Shown here one piece after another: positions 7,555 through 14,097 of a DNA stretch of 14,101 bases. The position numbers and the translations under genes were made by a program. Source of the DNA: DASYHQ01 sp038223165 (lineage in GTDB: Bacteria; Planctomycetota; Phycisphaerae; Tepidisphaerales; Tepidisphaeraceae); the NCBI GenBank assembly GCA_038223165.1, contig JBBRHE010000084.1, positions 1 through 14,101 on the forward strand. Reading direction: 5' to 3'. The first letter of the stretch is position 1, and every line of letters begins with the position of its first letter. The notes below the pieces were generated by a model that saw only the letters and a list, made by a program, of their open reading frames with translations, made no database searches and was not told the DNA's origin.

Positions 7555-7619
7555 TCGTCCACAAGTTCTGCACAAGTCCGATAAAACTGTGCATCAGAGG
7601 TTGATAAAGAATTTTCCTA
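7555..7619. other. oriC: Candidate replication origin: DnaA-box-like cluster and AT-rich patch
   Basis: Compared with TTATNCACA, four near matches lie within 53 bp: TCGTCCACA 7555-7563 (7/9), TTCTGCACA 7566-7574 (8/9), the reverse complement of 7588-7596 (8/9) and that of 7599-7607 (7/9). The last box merges into an AT-rich run (7601-7619) in otherwise GC-rich DNA, a plausible unwinding element. The place, upstream of dnaA, is typical of bacterial origins. No perfect box is present and the box consensus of this lineage is unknown to me. Confidence 0.45.
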
Positions 7620-8107
7620 ACGCGCTGGCCTAGACGCTACCGATGGTTGGGACGTTGTGAACGGAAAATCCCATAAAGATTGCCTTGCCAGCACTGCCGC
7701 AGCGACTTACATTTCGCCTCGACAGTTCAGGGATGGTCAGCACTGATTGAAGGTTGTGCTAAGCGGTCAACGCGGGGAAGCGTTGGCCCGGGCAATCGGT
7801 TTGGTTTGAAGAGCAGGTTCAATCGGGCTGTTCACACTTCGCACGGATGCGATTCACGGACGAGACAACCAGGCAGGATGCCTTTCCGCCGCAATGAGAA
7901 ATGCCATGGCGGTTGACGGCTTGTGTTGCGCACAGGTCGGCACCCAACATGACACGCGGCGGGAACGGGGATCGTCGTCTGCGCTTCGCTCCTGGAGGGA
8001 TGCGATCGCAAAACGATGGCCAGATCAGGAACGCGACGTCGCCAAGGGGGACGGGCCAGCCTGGCCCGCCACGAAGGTGATGCGCGGGGTAGCGATGCCA
8101 CTTCGTC

Positions 8108-8119
8108 CGCGTTAACGCG
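8108..8119. promoter_or_regulatory. 12-bp palindrome before dnaA
   Basis: CGCGTTAACGCG is a perfect palindrome 37 bp upstream of the dnaA GTG, within the likely 5' leader or promoter. It is a possible operator; no known regulator site is recognised. Confidence 0.25.
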
Positions 8120-8143
8120 CGGCGTTCGGTGCGCATCGTTCGG

Positions 8144-8149
8144 AAGGAG
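8144..8149 (+). promoter_or_regulatory. Ribosome binding site that fixes the dnaA start
   Basis: AAGGAG, within GGAAGGAG, lies 7 nt before GTG 8157. It favours this start over the in-frame ATG at 8016, whose extra 47 residues are Arg- and Ser-rich and unlike DnaA. Confidence 0.85.
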
Positions 8150-8156
8150 TAGATCC

Positions 8157-9701
8157 GTGAGCTGCATCGGTGCCCAGGACTTGCAGCTGGCGCGGTTGGC
8201 AGATGCCATCGCCCAGCGTGTCGGACAACAACGTTTTCATGTTTGGTTTAACAACTCAACCCGCTTGGACTTAAAGCAGGACGGCCTGGAGATCGCCGTC
8301 CCCAACGATTTCATCAGTGATTGGATCGGCACCCATTTTAACCGCCCTATTCAGGAAGCCGCCCACGAGGTGCTCGGTGGCCCGTTGACGGTGCGATTCA
8401 ACGTCGTGCCGGAACTGTTCGAGGTCGAAGCCGCGCTCAAGAAAGCCGAAGGCGTGCCCGCCAACGAGTCGACGCCCATGCGGCCCTCGATCCGCGCCCA
8501 GGGTGCCGCCGCCGTCGCACAGGAAGTGCGTCGCGCTGCCAACGCCATCTCGACGTTGCCGGTGATGCGCACTCTGCCTCACCCTGCGGCCCCCTCGGCA
8601 CAACCCACAAACGACCTGTCGGCGACCAGCCTCTACTCGCATCGCCCGCGCCTGCGTCACGACGTCGAGAGTTACGTCGTCGGGCCGAGCAATCAGCTCG
8701 CGTACAACGCCGCCCTTTACGTCGCCGAGTTCCCCGGTGCCCAGTACAACCCGCTGTTCATTCACGGCTCGTGCGGGCTCGGTAAGACCCACCTGTTGCA
8801 AGGGTTGTGCAAGCGATTCATCGAGCACCACCCGACCAAGCGCTGGATGTACCTGACGGGTGAAGAGTTCACGAACGAGTTTTTATTGGCCCTGCGGAGC
8901 AACAAGCTCGACGCCTTCCGCCGAAGGATGCGCGACCTGGACCTGCTCGTGATCGACGACGTGCACTTCCTGGGCGGAAAGAAGGCGACGCAGGAAGAGT
9001 TCCTGCACACGTTCAACGCGATCGAAGCCATGGGCCGTCAGGTCGTTTTGGCCAGCGACGAACACCCGAAGATGATCGAGGAGTTTGGTGAATCACTGAT
9101 CAACCGGTTCGTCAGTGGGATGGTCGTCCGGATCGACGCCCCCAACTACGCCACCCGCTGCGAGATTTTGCGTTCGTTGTCTTTGCGAAGCCGGTTGGAA
9201 TTGAGTGAAGAGGTCATCAGCTGGGTCGCCCGCCGGGTGACGCAGAACGTGCGTGAACTGGAGGGCGCTATCGTCCGGATCGCCGCCCACGTGAAGGTGG
9301 GTGGCCAGCAGGCAGACGTGACGCTCGCCCAGCAGGCGTTAGGCGATTTGGACCGCCAGCTCGTACAACCCGTGAAGCCGGAAAACGTGCTGCAGTCGGT
9401 CTGCGATTATTTCGGTTTGGAATCCAAGGACCTGATGTCAGGCCGGCGTCAACGGACGATCAGTCTCGCCCGCAGCATCGCGATGTACCTCATCCGCAAA
9501 ACGGCCAAGCTGAGCTTCCCGGAAATCGGGACGCGCATGGGCAAGCGCAACCATAGCACAGTGATCAGCGCCTGCCGCCGGATCGAACGGGCGGTCGCGA
9601 AGAATGAATCCCTAGTCTGGACGAGTTCGGTGGGGGATCGGGAAGAAGAGGCGCCCGAGCTCGTTCAACGTTTAGAAGAGCACAGTCGCGCGATCGCGTA
9701 A
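8157..9701 (+). CDS. dnaA: Chromosomal replication initiator DnaA
   Basis: DnaA binds DnaA boxes at the origin, oligomerises with ATP, opens the duplex and loads the DnaB helicase. The 514-residue product has all four domains: domain I (about 1-90, with RFHVWF and FISDWIGTHFNRPI), a variable linker (about 90-180) rich in Ala and Pro, the AAA+ domain with Walker A GSCGLGKTH (204-212) and Walker B VIDDVHF with D267-D268, and C-terminal domain IV. In domain IV the DnaA signature reads RMGKRNHSTV, with His466, the box-reading helix-turn-helix. Walker A carries Cys where most DnaA proteins have Val, Thr or Pro. The GTG start has a strong AAGGAG. dnaN, the usual partner, is not next; the following genes are dnaG and rpoD. 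A candidate origin lies about 540 bp upstream. DnaA-box-like sites there would allow autoregulation, which is inference. Confidence 0.97.
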   Translation: MSCIGAQDLQLARLADAIAQRVGQQRFHVWFNNSTRLDLKQDGLEIAVPNDFISDWIGTHFNRPIQEAAHEVLGGPLTVRFNVVPELFEVEAALKKAEGVPANESTPMRPSIRAQGAAAVAQEVRRAANAISTLPVMRTLPHPAAPSAQPTNDLSATSLYSHRPRLRHDVESYVVGPSNQLAYNAALYVAEFPGAQYNPLFIHGSCGLGKTHLLQGLCKRFIEHHPTKRWMYLTGEEFTNEFLLALRSNKLDAFRRRMRDLDLLVIDDVHFLGGKKATQEEFLHTFNAIEAMGRQVVLASDEHPKMIEEFGESLINRFVSGMVVRIDAPNYATRCEILRSLSLRSRLELSEEVISWVARRVTQNVRELEGAIVRIAAHVKVGGQQADVTLAQQALGDLDRQLVQPVKPENVLQSVCDYFGLESKDLMSGRRQRTISLARSIAMYLIRKTAKLSFPEIGTRMGKRNHSTVISACRRIERAVAKNESLVWTSSVGDREEEAPELVQRLEEHSRAIA

Positions 9702-9722
9702 GAATTGCACTGAACGAATAGA

Positions 9723-9757
9723 CGTAGGCGTGCCCAGCTAAGCTGTGCACGCCTACG
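9723..9757 (+). terminator. Strong stem-loop after dnaA, probable transcription end
   Basis: CGTAGGCGTGC (9723-9733) pairs perfectly with GCACGCCTACG (9747-9757). After one C/T mismatch, CAGC (9735-9738) pairs with GCTG (9742-9745) around TAA, giving 15 pairs. It begins 21 nt after the dnaA stop. No T-run follows, so it is not a textbook intrinsic terminator; it may stop polymerase weakly or protect the 3' end. Confidence 0.6.
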
Positions 9758-9986
9758 CCGTTCCACGGGCTTTGCGGTAAACTGGGCAGAGTTTGACGGT
9801 CTTGCCTCCGTCGGGTTGGTATCCGATATGATCGACCCCGATCATAAGGATTATTCCGTTAACAAGGTGCCGTAGCTGGCATTGACTCATGCAATCGCAA
9901 AAAATCATAGGACGAAGTGCGATTTGTCGTGTATCTTCGAGTGGAAGATCATGAGATCGGGACCCACAGCCACAGACAGGATGATT

Positions 9987-10000
9987 TCATAAGTTTATGA
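9987..10000. promoter_or_regulatory. TCATAA-GT-TTATGA palindrome upstream of the dnaG promoter
   Basis: TCATAA (9987-9992) and TTATGA (9995-10000) are perfect inverted 6-mers 2 bp apart, 37 bp before the -35 element. The position and AT-rich make-up suit an activator or repressor site, but no regulator is identified. Confidence 0.25.
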
Positions 10001-10037
10001 CTTCAATCAGGTTAGGGAACGACGCCCTTGGGGCCAA

Positions 10038-10066
10038 TTGACCGGTACGATTGGTGGTGCTATATT
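10038..10066 (+). promoter_or_regulatory. Sigma-70-type promoter of dnaG-rpoD
   Basis: TTGACC (10038-10043, 5/6 of TTGACA) and TATATT (10061-10066, 5/6 of TATAAT) are separated by an ideal 17 bp. The transcript would start near 10073, leaving a leader of about 133 nt before dnaG. It is the best promoter match in the window. GGTGGTG (10053-10059) and CACCACC (10077-10083) form an inverted repeat around the -10 and start region, which might bind a regulator. Confidence 0.75.
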
Positions 10067-10070
10067 TGCG

Positions 10071-10208
10071 CTGCTTCACCACCGCGGTAAGTCGTTGAAG
10101 TATAGGCGTTTGAAGAGCGTTGATGTTGTAACGAACCCGTGACCGACGGGCTCTCCTTTTCAAGGGGTGGTGCAGGGCAATTGGCCTGCAAACCCGCGGT
10201 GAGCAGTG
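10071..10208 (+). ncRNA. Structured 5' leader of dnaG, possible RNA switch
   Basis: The leader ends pair: CACCGCGG (10080-10087) with CCGCGGTG (10194-10201), and across a 4-nt bulge CTGCT (10071-10075) with AGCAG (10202-10206). This closing helix contains the weak Shine-Dalgarno GGTGAG (10198-10203) and touches the GTG start. Inside are hairpin CCCGT/ACGGG (10136-10140/10146-10150), a surrounding TTGAA/TTCAA helix (10110-10114/10159-10163), and TGCAGG/CCTGCA (10171-10176/10185-10190). A competing helix, CACCACC (10077-10083) with GGTGGTG (10166-10172), would break the closing stem and free the start. I recognise no known riboswitch class. It could also be an independent small RNA. The folds were made by eye. 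Confidence 0.45.
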
Positions 10209-12068
10209 GCTTCTGATGCTTCTAAGCGATCGTCGGGATCGGGTGACTTCAAGTCCGCAGTTTTAACTGCGGTCGACATTGTCGAAGTCGTCGGCAGGAC
10301 GGTTGCGCTGAAACGGCAGGGACGTAAGTACCTGGGTTTGTGTCCGTTTCACACCGAGAAATCGCCGTCTTTCAATGTGGACCCCGAACGGCAGTACTTC
10401 CACTGTTTCGGGTGCAAGGCCGGTGGGAATGTAATCGACTTCGTGATGAGACGGGACTTGCTCCCGTTCATCGACGCGATGAAGCAGCTCGGTGAAGCCG
10501 CCGGGCTGGAGATGCCCAAGTATGGGGTCTCGAAGGAAAAGTCGGGTGAACGTCAGCAACTGCTCGACGCCCACGCGGCCGCTGTAATGTTCTTTGAAAA
10601 CCAGCTCGCTCAAGCTGAACTTGGCCGCCCCGCTCGGGAGTATCTCGAGCAACGCGGCATTAACGACGAGTCGGTCAAGCGCTTCCGCATCGGTGTCGCC
10701 CCGGCTGCCTGGGACGCCCTGCTGCGGTCGCCGGCGATGAAAAAGTTCCCACCCGCCCTGCTCGCGGCTGGTGGCCTCGTCAAGCCACGGACGAACGATG
10801 AAGGGCATTACGACACGTTTCGCAATCGGTTGATGTTTCCGATCCGAAACGAGACGGGTCAGACGATCGCGTTGGGTGGCCGAGTAATGCCCGGGTCGGA
10901 AGACCCCGCCAAGTACCTGAACAGCCCGGAAACGCCGTTGTTCAGCAAGAGCCGGTCGGTCTTCGGGCTGGATTTGGCCAGGCAGAAGATCGTTGAGACG
11001 GGCACGGTCGCGGTCGTCGAAGGGTACACCGACGTCGTAATGGCCCATCAGTACGGCGTGTCGAACGTCGTGTCGATCCTGGGCACCGCGATGACCGAGC
11101 AGCACGTGAACCTGCTGCGACGGTTCGCGTCCAAGATCGTGCTGCTCTTCGACGCCGACGCTGCCGGTGACATGGCCGTCAACCGGGCCGTGAGTTTGTT
11201 CCTCACGCAACCGGTCGAGATCGCAATCGCGTCGTTGCCGGAGGACCTCGATCCGGACGAATATTTGTTGAAATACGGGGCCGAAGGGTTCGAAAAAGTC
11301 TTGAATAGCGCCGCCGACGCGCTATCGTTCAAGTGGAAGTTGCTGTCGGAAAAGTTCGGTGAAACCGACGACCTGACCGCAAAACAGAAAGCCGTCGAGC
11401 AGTACTTAGAAGAGTTGGCCGTCGCCCGTGGGACCGGACCAGTCGACACCGTCCGCTGGGGCATGGCCTTGCAGCGGGTCAGTCGGATGACGGATATCCC
11501 GACCGACGTGCTCAACCAACGCTTCGGTCGAGCCCGACCCGGTTCCGTCCGGTCAAAGCCGATGCGGCAACCGGAGATGCCAGCAGAGCCTGTTGGTGAG
11601 CCAGCTTACCAACCGCCACGCGGTCCAATGACGGCCCGTGACCGTGCGGAACGATGGATTATGGGTGTCCTGCTGATCGAGCCCAGTCGATGGGACAAGG
11701 TTCAACGGGACATCGGCTTAGTCGATTTCAGTGAGTTTGGTCGGCAGAAGCTGGCCGAAAAGTTCTGGCAGCACCAACGCGATGAAGGTGAGCCGGTATT
11801 CAATGAGTTCCTGGGTGACCTTGGTGACGAGGGCCTGATGCAACTGGCGGTCGAACTGGTCGAAGAGGCCGAGTCGCTGGTGGATCGAGATGTGTTCCTG
11901 ACCGAATCGATCGCGCACCTGAAAGAGATGCGCATCCGGCAGGAAGGTCAGAAATTGATGTCGGCGCTGCGTCGCACGAACGACGACCGCCTGCCCGAAC
12001 AGGCCGAAGTGGACCTGTTACGGCAATTGCAGGAAAAAGCCCGTCGCCCGGATATGCGGCGGGGATGA
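10206..12068 (+). CDS. dnaG: DNA primase DnaG
   Basis: DnaG makes the RNA primers for replication and works with the DnaB helicase at the fork. The 620-residue product has the N-terminal zinc ribbon with Cys46, His49, Cys67 and Cys70 (LCPFH and HCFGCKAGGN), then the RNA polymerase core with the conserved KYLNSPETPLF stretch. The TOPRIM part has EGYTD with catalytic Glu272 and the metal-binding DADAAGD with Asp316 and Asp318. A less conserved C-terminal region (about 470-620, starting near RAERWIMGVLL) corresponds to the helicase-binding domain. The GTG start at 10206 fits the family N-terminus; the ATG at 10216 is out of frame. Its ribosome site is weak and sits in the leader helix. rpoD follows about 200 bp downstream, as in the macromolecular-synthesis operon; rpsU is absent. 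Confidence 0.97.
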   Translation: MASDASKRSSGSGDFKSAVLTAVDIVEVVGRTVALKRQGRKYLGLCPFHTEKSPSFNVDPERQYFHCFGCKAGGNVIDFVMRRDLLPFIDAMKQLGEAAGLEMPKYGVSKEKSGERQQLLDAHAAAVMFFENQLAQAELGRPAREYLEQRGINDESVKRFRIGVAPAAWDALLRSPAMKKFPPALLAAGGLVKPRTNDEGHYDTFRNRLMFPIRNETGQTIALGGRVMPGSEDPAKYLNSPETPLFSKSRSVFGLDLARQKIVETGTVAVVEGYTDVVMAHQYGVSNVVSILGTAMTEQHVNLLRRFASKIVLLFDADAAGDMAVNRAVSLFLTQPVEIAIASLPEDLDPDEYLLKYGAEGFEKVLNSAADALSFKWKLLSEKFGETDDLTAKQKAVEQYLEELAVARGTGPVDTVRWGMALQRVSRMTDIPTDVLNQRFGRARPGSVRSKPMRQPEMPAEPVGEPAYQPPRGPMTARDRAERWIMGVLLIEPSRWDKVQRDIGLVDFSEFGRQKLAEKFWQHQRDEGEPVFNEFLGDLGDEGLMQLAVELVEEAESLVDRDVFLTESIAHLKEMRIRQEGQKLMSALRRTNDDRLPEQAEVDLLRQLQEKARRPDMRRG

Positions 12069-12082
12069 TTGAATGTGCAGTT

Positions 12083-12149
12083 CGTAAGGTGGGCACTGCC
12101 CACCGTTGTTTGTTGAACACCGTACAAGGTGGGCAGTGCCCACCCTACG
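12083..12149. repeat. Inverted pair of REP-like palindromes (REPIN-like)
   Basis: GGTGGGCACTGCCCACC (12088-12104) and GGTGGGCAGTGCCCACC (12128-12144) are each perfect 8-bp inverted repeats around one centre base. With its flank CGTAA or CGTAG, the second copy is the reverse complement of the first at 21 of 22 positions (12083-12104 and 12128-12149). Two head-to-head palindromes about 23 bp apart is the layout of REP doublets moved by RAYT (TnpA-REP) enzymes. Similar GGTGGGCA...TGCCCACC repeats are, to my knowledge, frequent in planctomycete genomes. The pair lies between dnaG and rpoD, where the hairpins could alter mRNA processing or read-through. No RAYT gene is in the window. Confidence 0.8.
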
Positions 12150-12277
12150 GCGGACAGAAAAACTGAATAGCGTTTATGCCCTCGTTACAGGGATCAGGAA
12201 CGAACCTGATGTCCTTGGCCCGGGCTCGGAAAGTTGGCCTTGCCATGCGTTTGGCGAGGATTGGATTTGCGAGAATT

Positions 12278-14026
12278 ATGAAGGATGCCCCCGTCATTGT
12301 CGTCGATACTCCCCTGATTGGATCAGGGTCCCCCGAAGAAGTGGAGAACCGCGTCAACGCGATCCTCGCACTTGGCACGAGCCGTGGATACCTCACCTAC
12401 GAGGAGTTGAACGAAAAGCTCCCCGACGAGGTCGTTTCACCGGACAAGCTCGACTCGTTGCTGATGACGATCGATGAGATGAATATTCGTCTCATCGACG
12501 AATCAGACATCGGCGACTTCGTCAAGGTCCCCAAGCCGCGCAAGAAGAAGGTCGAAGAGGAAGAGATCGAGCCGATCGTCGATGACCAGGGTGAAGTCCT
12601 GGACATGAACCTCGAGGCCGAGCTGGCCGAGGCGTCGACGAAGCGCATCGATGATCCGGTCCGCATGTATCTCACGCAGATGGGCGAGATCCCCCTGCTG
12701 ACGCGCCCCGAGGAAATTCACCTCGCCAAGAAGATTGAAATTACGCGCAAGATCTTCCGCTCGAAGGTGCTTGAGAGCGACTACTGTTTGCAGAGCGCTG
12801 TCGAAATCCTGCAGCAGGTCGACGACGGTGACCTGCCGTTCGACCGCACGATGAAGATCAGCACCGCTGAGGATCAGGCCGACAAGGGCACGATCGGTGA
12901 GCGCATCCCGCTGAATCTGACCAGCACGCGCAAGATGCTCCAGCGCAATCGCGACGACTGGGAAAGCCTGCGTTCGGCCAAGAATAAGCAATCGACCGAC
13001 GAGCTCCTGCTCGCCATCCGCCGGCGTCGTCGTCGTAGTGTCAAGCTGCTTGAAGAGCTCTCGCTGCGCACGAGCAAGGTCACGCCGCTGATGAAGAAGC
13101 TGGCGTCGATTTCGACCAAGATGGTCGAGCTCGAACAGCGTATCGCTGAGTTGCAGAAGATCAAAGACCCCGGCGAAGACCTCGAGGTCTGCCAGGAAGA
13201 GCTTTCTGGCCTCGAAGACCTCGTCCTCGAGAACGCTCAGGACCTGCACAAGCGCGTGGTGCAGATCCGCAAGATCTACTTTAAGTACGAAGACGCCAAG
13301 CGCAAGCTGTCGGGTGGTAACCTCCGCCTCGTCGTCAGCATCGCCAAAAAGTACCGCAACCGCGGGCTGAGCTTTCTGGACATCATCCAGGAAGGCAACA
13401 CTGGATTGATGCGTGCCGTCGACAAGTACGAATACCGCCGCGGCTACAAGTTCAGCACGTACGCCACGTGGTGGATTCGCCAGGCGATTACGCGAGCCAT
13501 CGCCGACCATGCCCGGACCATCCGTATCCCGGTCCACATGATCGAGACGATGTCCAAGCTGCGCAACATCAGCAAGGGCCTGATGCAGGAGCTCGGCCGC
13601 GAGCCCACCATCGAGGAAATCGCCAAGCGGGCGAAGATGTCGGTCTCTGAGACGCGCCGCGTCCTCAAGATCAGCCGGCATCCGATCAGCCTCGACCGCC
13701 CGGTCGGTGAATCGGAAGACTCGTACTTCGGTGACTTCATCGAGGACGAGAAGGCCGACAACCCGGTGGAAAGCGCGACGCAGGAAATGCTCAAGGACAA
13801 GATCGAGCAGGTCCTCAAAACGCTTACCTACCGTGAGCGTGAGATCATCAAGCTCCGGTATGGGATTGGTGACGGTTACACCTACACGCTCGAAGAAGTC
13901 GGCCGCATCTTCAAAGTAACTCGCGAACGCGTGCGTCAAGTGGAAGCCAAAGCGATCCGAAAGCTCCAGCACCCCGTGCGGGCGCGGAAGCTGGAAGGCT
14001 TCCTCCCCGGTGGTGGGGCTGACTAG
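12278..14026 (+). CDS. rpoD: RNA polymerase primary sigma factor RpoD (sigma-70)
   Basis: This is the housekeeping sigma factor, which directs RNA polymerase to -10/-35 promoters. From ATG 12278 it has 582 residues. Region 1.1 (about 24-80, with GYLTYEELNEKLP) marks a group 1 sigma. Region 1.2 follows at about 125-155 (DDPVRMYLTQMGEIPLL), then a charged, coiled-coil-rich non-conserved region (about 160-345), then region 2 (from 348: NLRLVVSIAKKYRNRG, and YATWWIRQAITRAI from 395), region 3 (from about 440) and region 4 (from 519: REREIIKLRYGIG, then the TRERVRQVEAKAIRKLQHP helix-turn-helix). The start is uncertain: in-frame ATGs at 12176, 12209 and 12245 would add up to 34 Arg-rich residues unlike the family, and none has a strong ribosome site (AGGA sits 9 nt before 12209). 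It probably shares the dnaG transcript; no separate promoter is clear. Confidence 0.95.
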   Translation: MKDAPVIVVDTPLIGSGSPEEVENRVNAILALGTSRGYLTYEELNEKLPDEVVSPDKLDSLLMTIDEMNIRLIDESDIGDFVKVPKPRKKKVEEEEIEPIVDDQGEVLDMNLEAELAEASTKRIDDPVRMYLTQMGEIPLLTRPEEIHLAKKIEITRKIFRSKVLESDYCLQSAVEILQQVDDGDLPFDRTMKISTAEDQADKGTIGERIPLNLTSTRKMLQRNRDDWESLRSAKNKQSTDELLLAIRRRRRRSVKLLEELSLRTSKVTPLMKKLASISTKMVELEQRIAELQKIKDPGEDLEVCQEELSGLEDLVLENAQDLHKRVVQIRKIYFKYEDAKRKLSGGNLRLVVSIAKKYRNRGLSFLDIIQEGNTGLMRAVDKYEYRRGYKFSTYATWWIRQAITRAIADHARTIRIPVHMIETMSKLRNISKGLMQELGREPTIEEIAKRAKMSVSETRRVLKISRHPISLDRPVGESEDSYFGDFIEDEKADNPVESATQEMLKDKIEQVLKTLTYREREIIKLRYGIGDGYTYTLEEVGRIFKVTRERVRQVEAKAIRKLQHPVRARKLEGFLPGGGAD

Positions 14027-14053
14027 TTCGTTTCCATAACTTACAACCAGTTC

Positions 14054-14097
14054 GGGGGGGGGGGGGGGTGGGTGGCCGCCCACCGGGGGGGTTTTTT
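14054..14097 (+). terminator. Terminator-like hairpin with T-run after rpoD, in suspect poly-G sequence
   Basis: GGTGGG (14067-14072) pairs with CCCACC (14079-14084) around a 6-nt loop; then come seven G and TTTTTT (14092-14097). It lies just past the rpoD stop, where a terminator is expected. However, a run of 15 G precedes the stem on the side where C would be needed to pair with the seven G. The layout suggests a real intrinsic terminator whose left arm is misread, so the exact bases should not be trusted. Confidence 0.5.

Larger units (their letters stand above)
7371..8156. other. Long non-coding region upstream of dnaA
   Basis: Short frames exist on both strands, but none has a good start, recognisable motifs or a conserved-looking product; rpmH, often next to dnaA, is not here. 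The region contains a structured element (7444-7539), a cluster of DnaA-box-like 9-mers beside an AT-rich patch (7555-7619), a 12-bp palindrome (8108-8119) and the dnaA ribosome site. No convincing dnaA promoter was found by eye. Confidence 0.6.
9702..10205. other. Non-coding region between dnaA and dnaG
   Basis: No gene is supported here. It holds a strong hairpin just after dnaA (9723-9757), a small hairpin ATCTTC/GAAGAT (9933-9949), a palindrome (9987-10000), a near-consensus promoter (10038-10066) and the structured dnaG leader. The part 9760-9930 shows nothing recognisable. A 21-codon frame from ATG 9888 has no ribosome site and was not called. Confidence 0.6.

Noticed and set aside
8016..8156. 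47-residue N-terminal extension of DnaA from ATG 8016
   Set aside because: The composition is unlike DnaA domain I, and GTG 8157 has AAGGAG at the right distance.
7819..8209. Minus-strand frames of 105 and 125 residues upstream of dnaA, considered as rpmH or a small regulator
   Set aside because: Neither resembles ribosomal protein L34 or any family I recognise, and neither has a convincing start signal.
9793..9830. TTGACG followed by TATGAT as a promoter upstream of dnaG
   Set aside because: The spacing is about 28 bp, far from the 16-18 bp needed; the pair at 10038-10066 is much better.
12176..12277. 34-residue N-terminal extension of RpoD from ATG 12176
   Set aside because: It is Arg-rich, lacks a ribosome site and lies outside the usual region 1.1 length. 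Kept only as an alternative, since the true start is not certain.
12503..14083. 526-residue minus-strand open frame opposite rpoD
   Set aside because: The plus strand is an unmistakable sigma-70. The antisense product is Leu/Asp/Val-rich without a recognisable domain.
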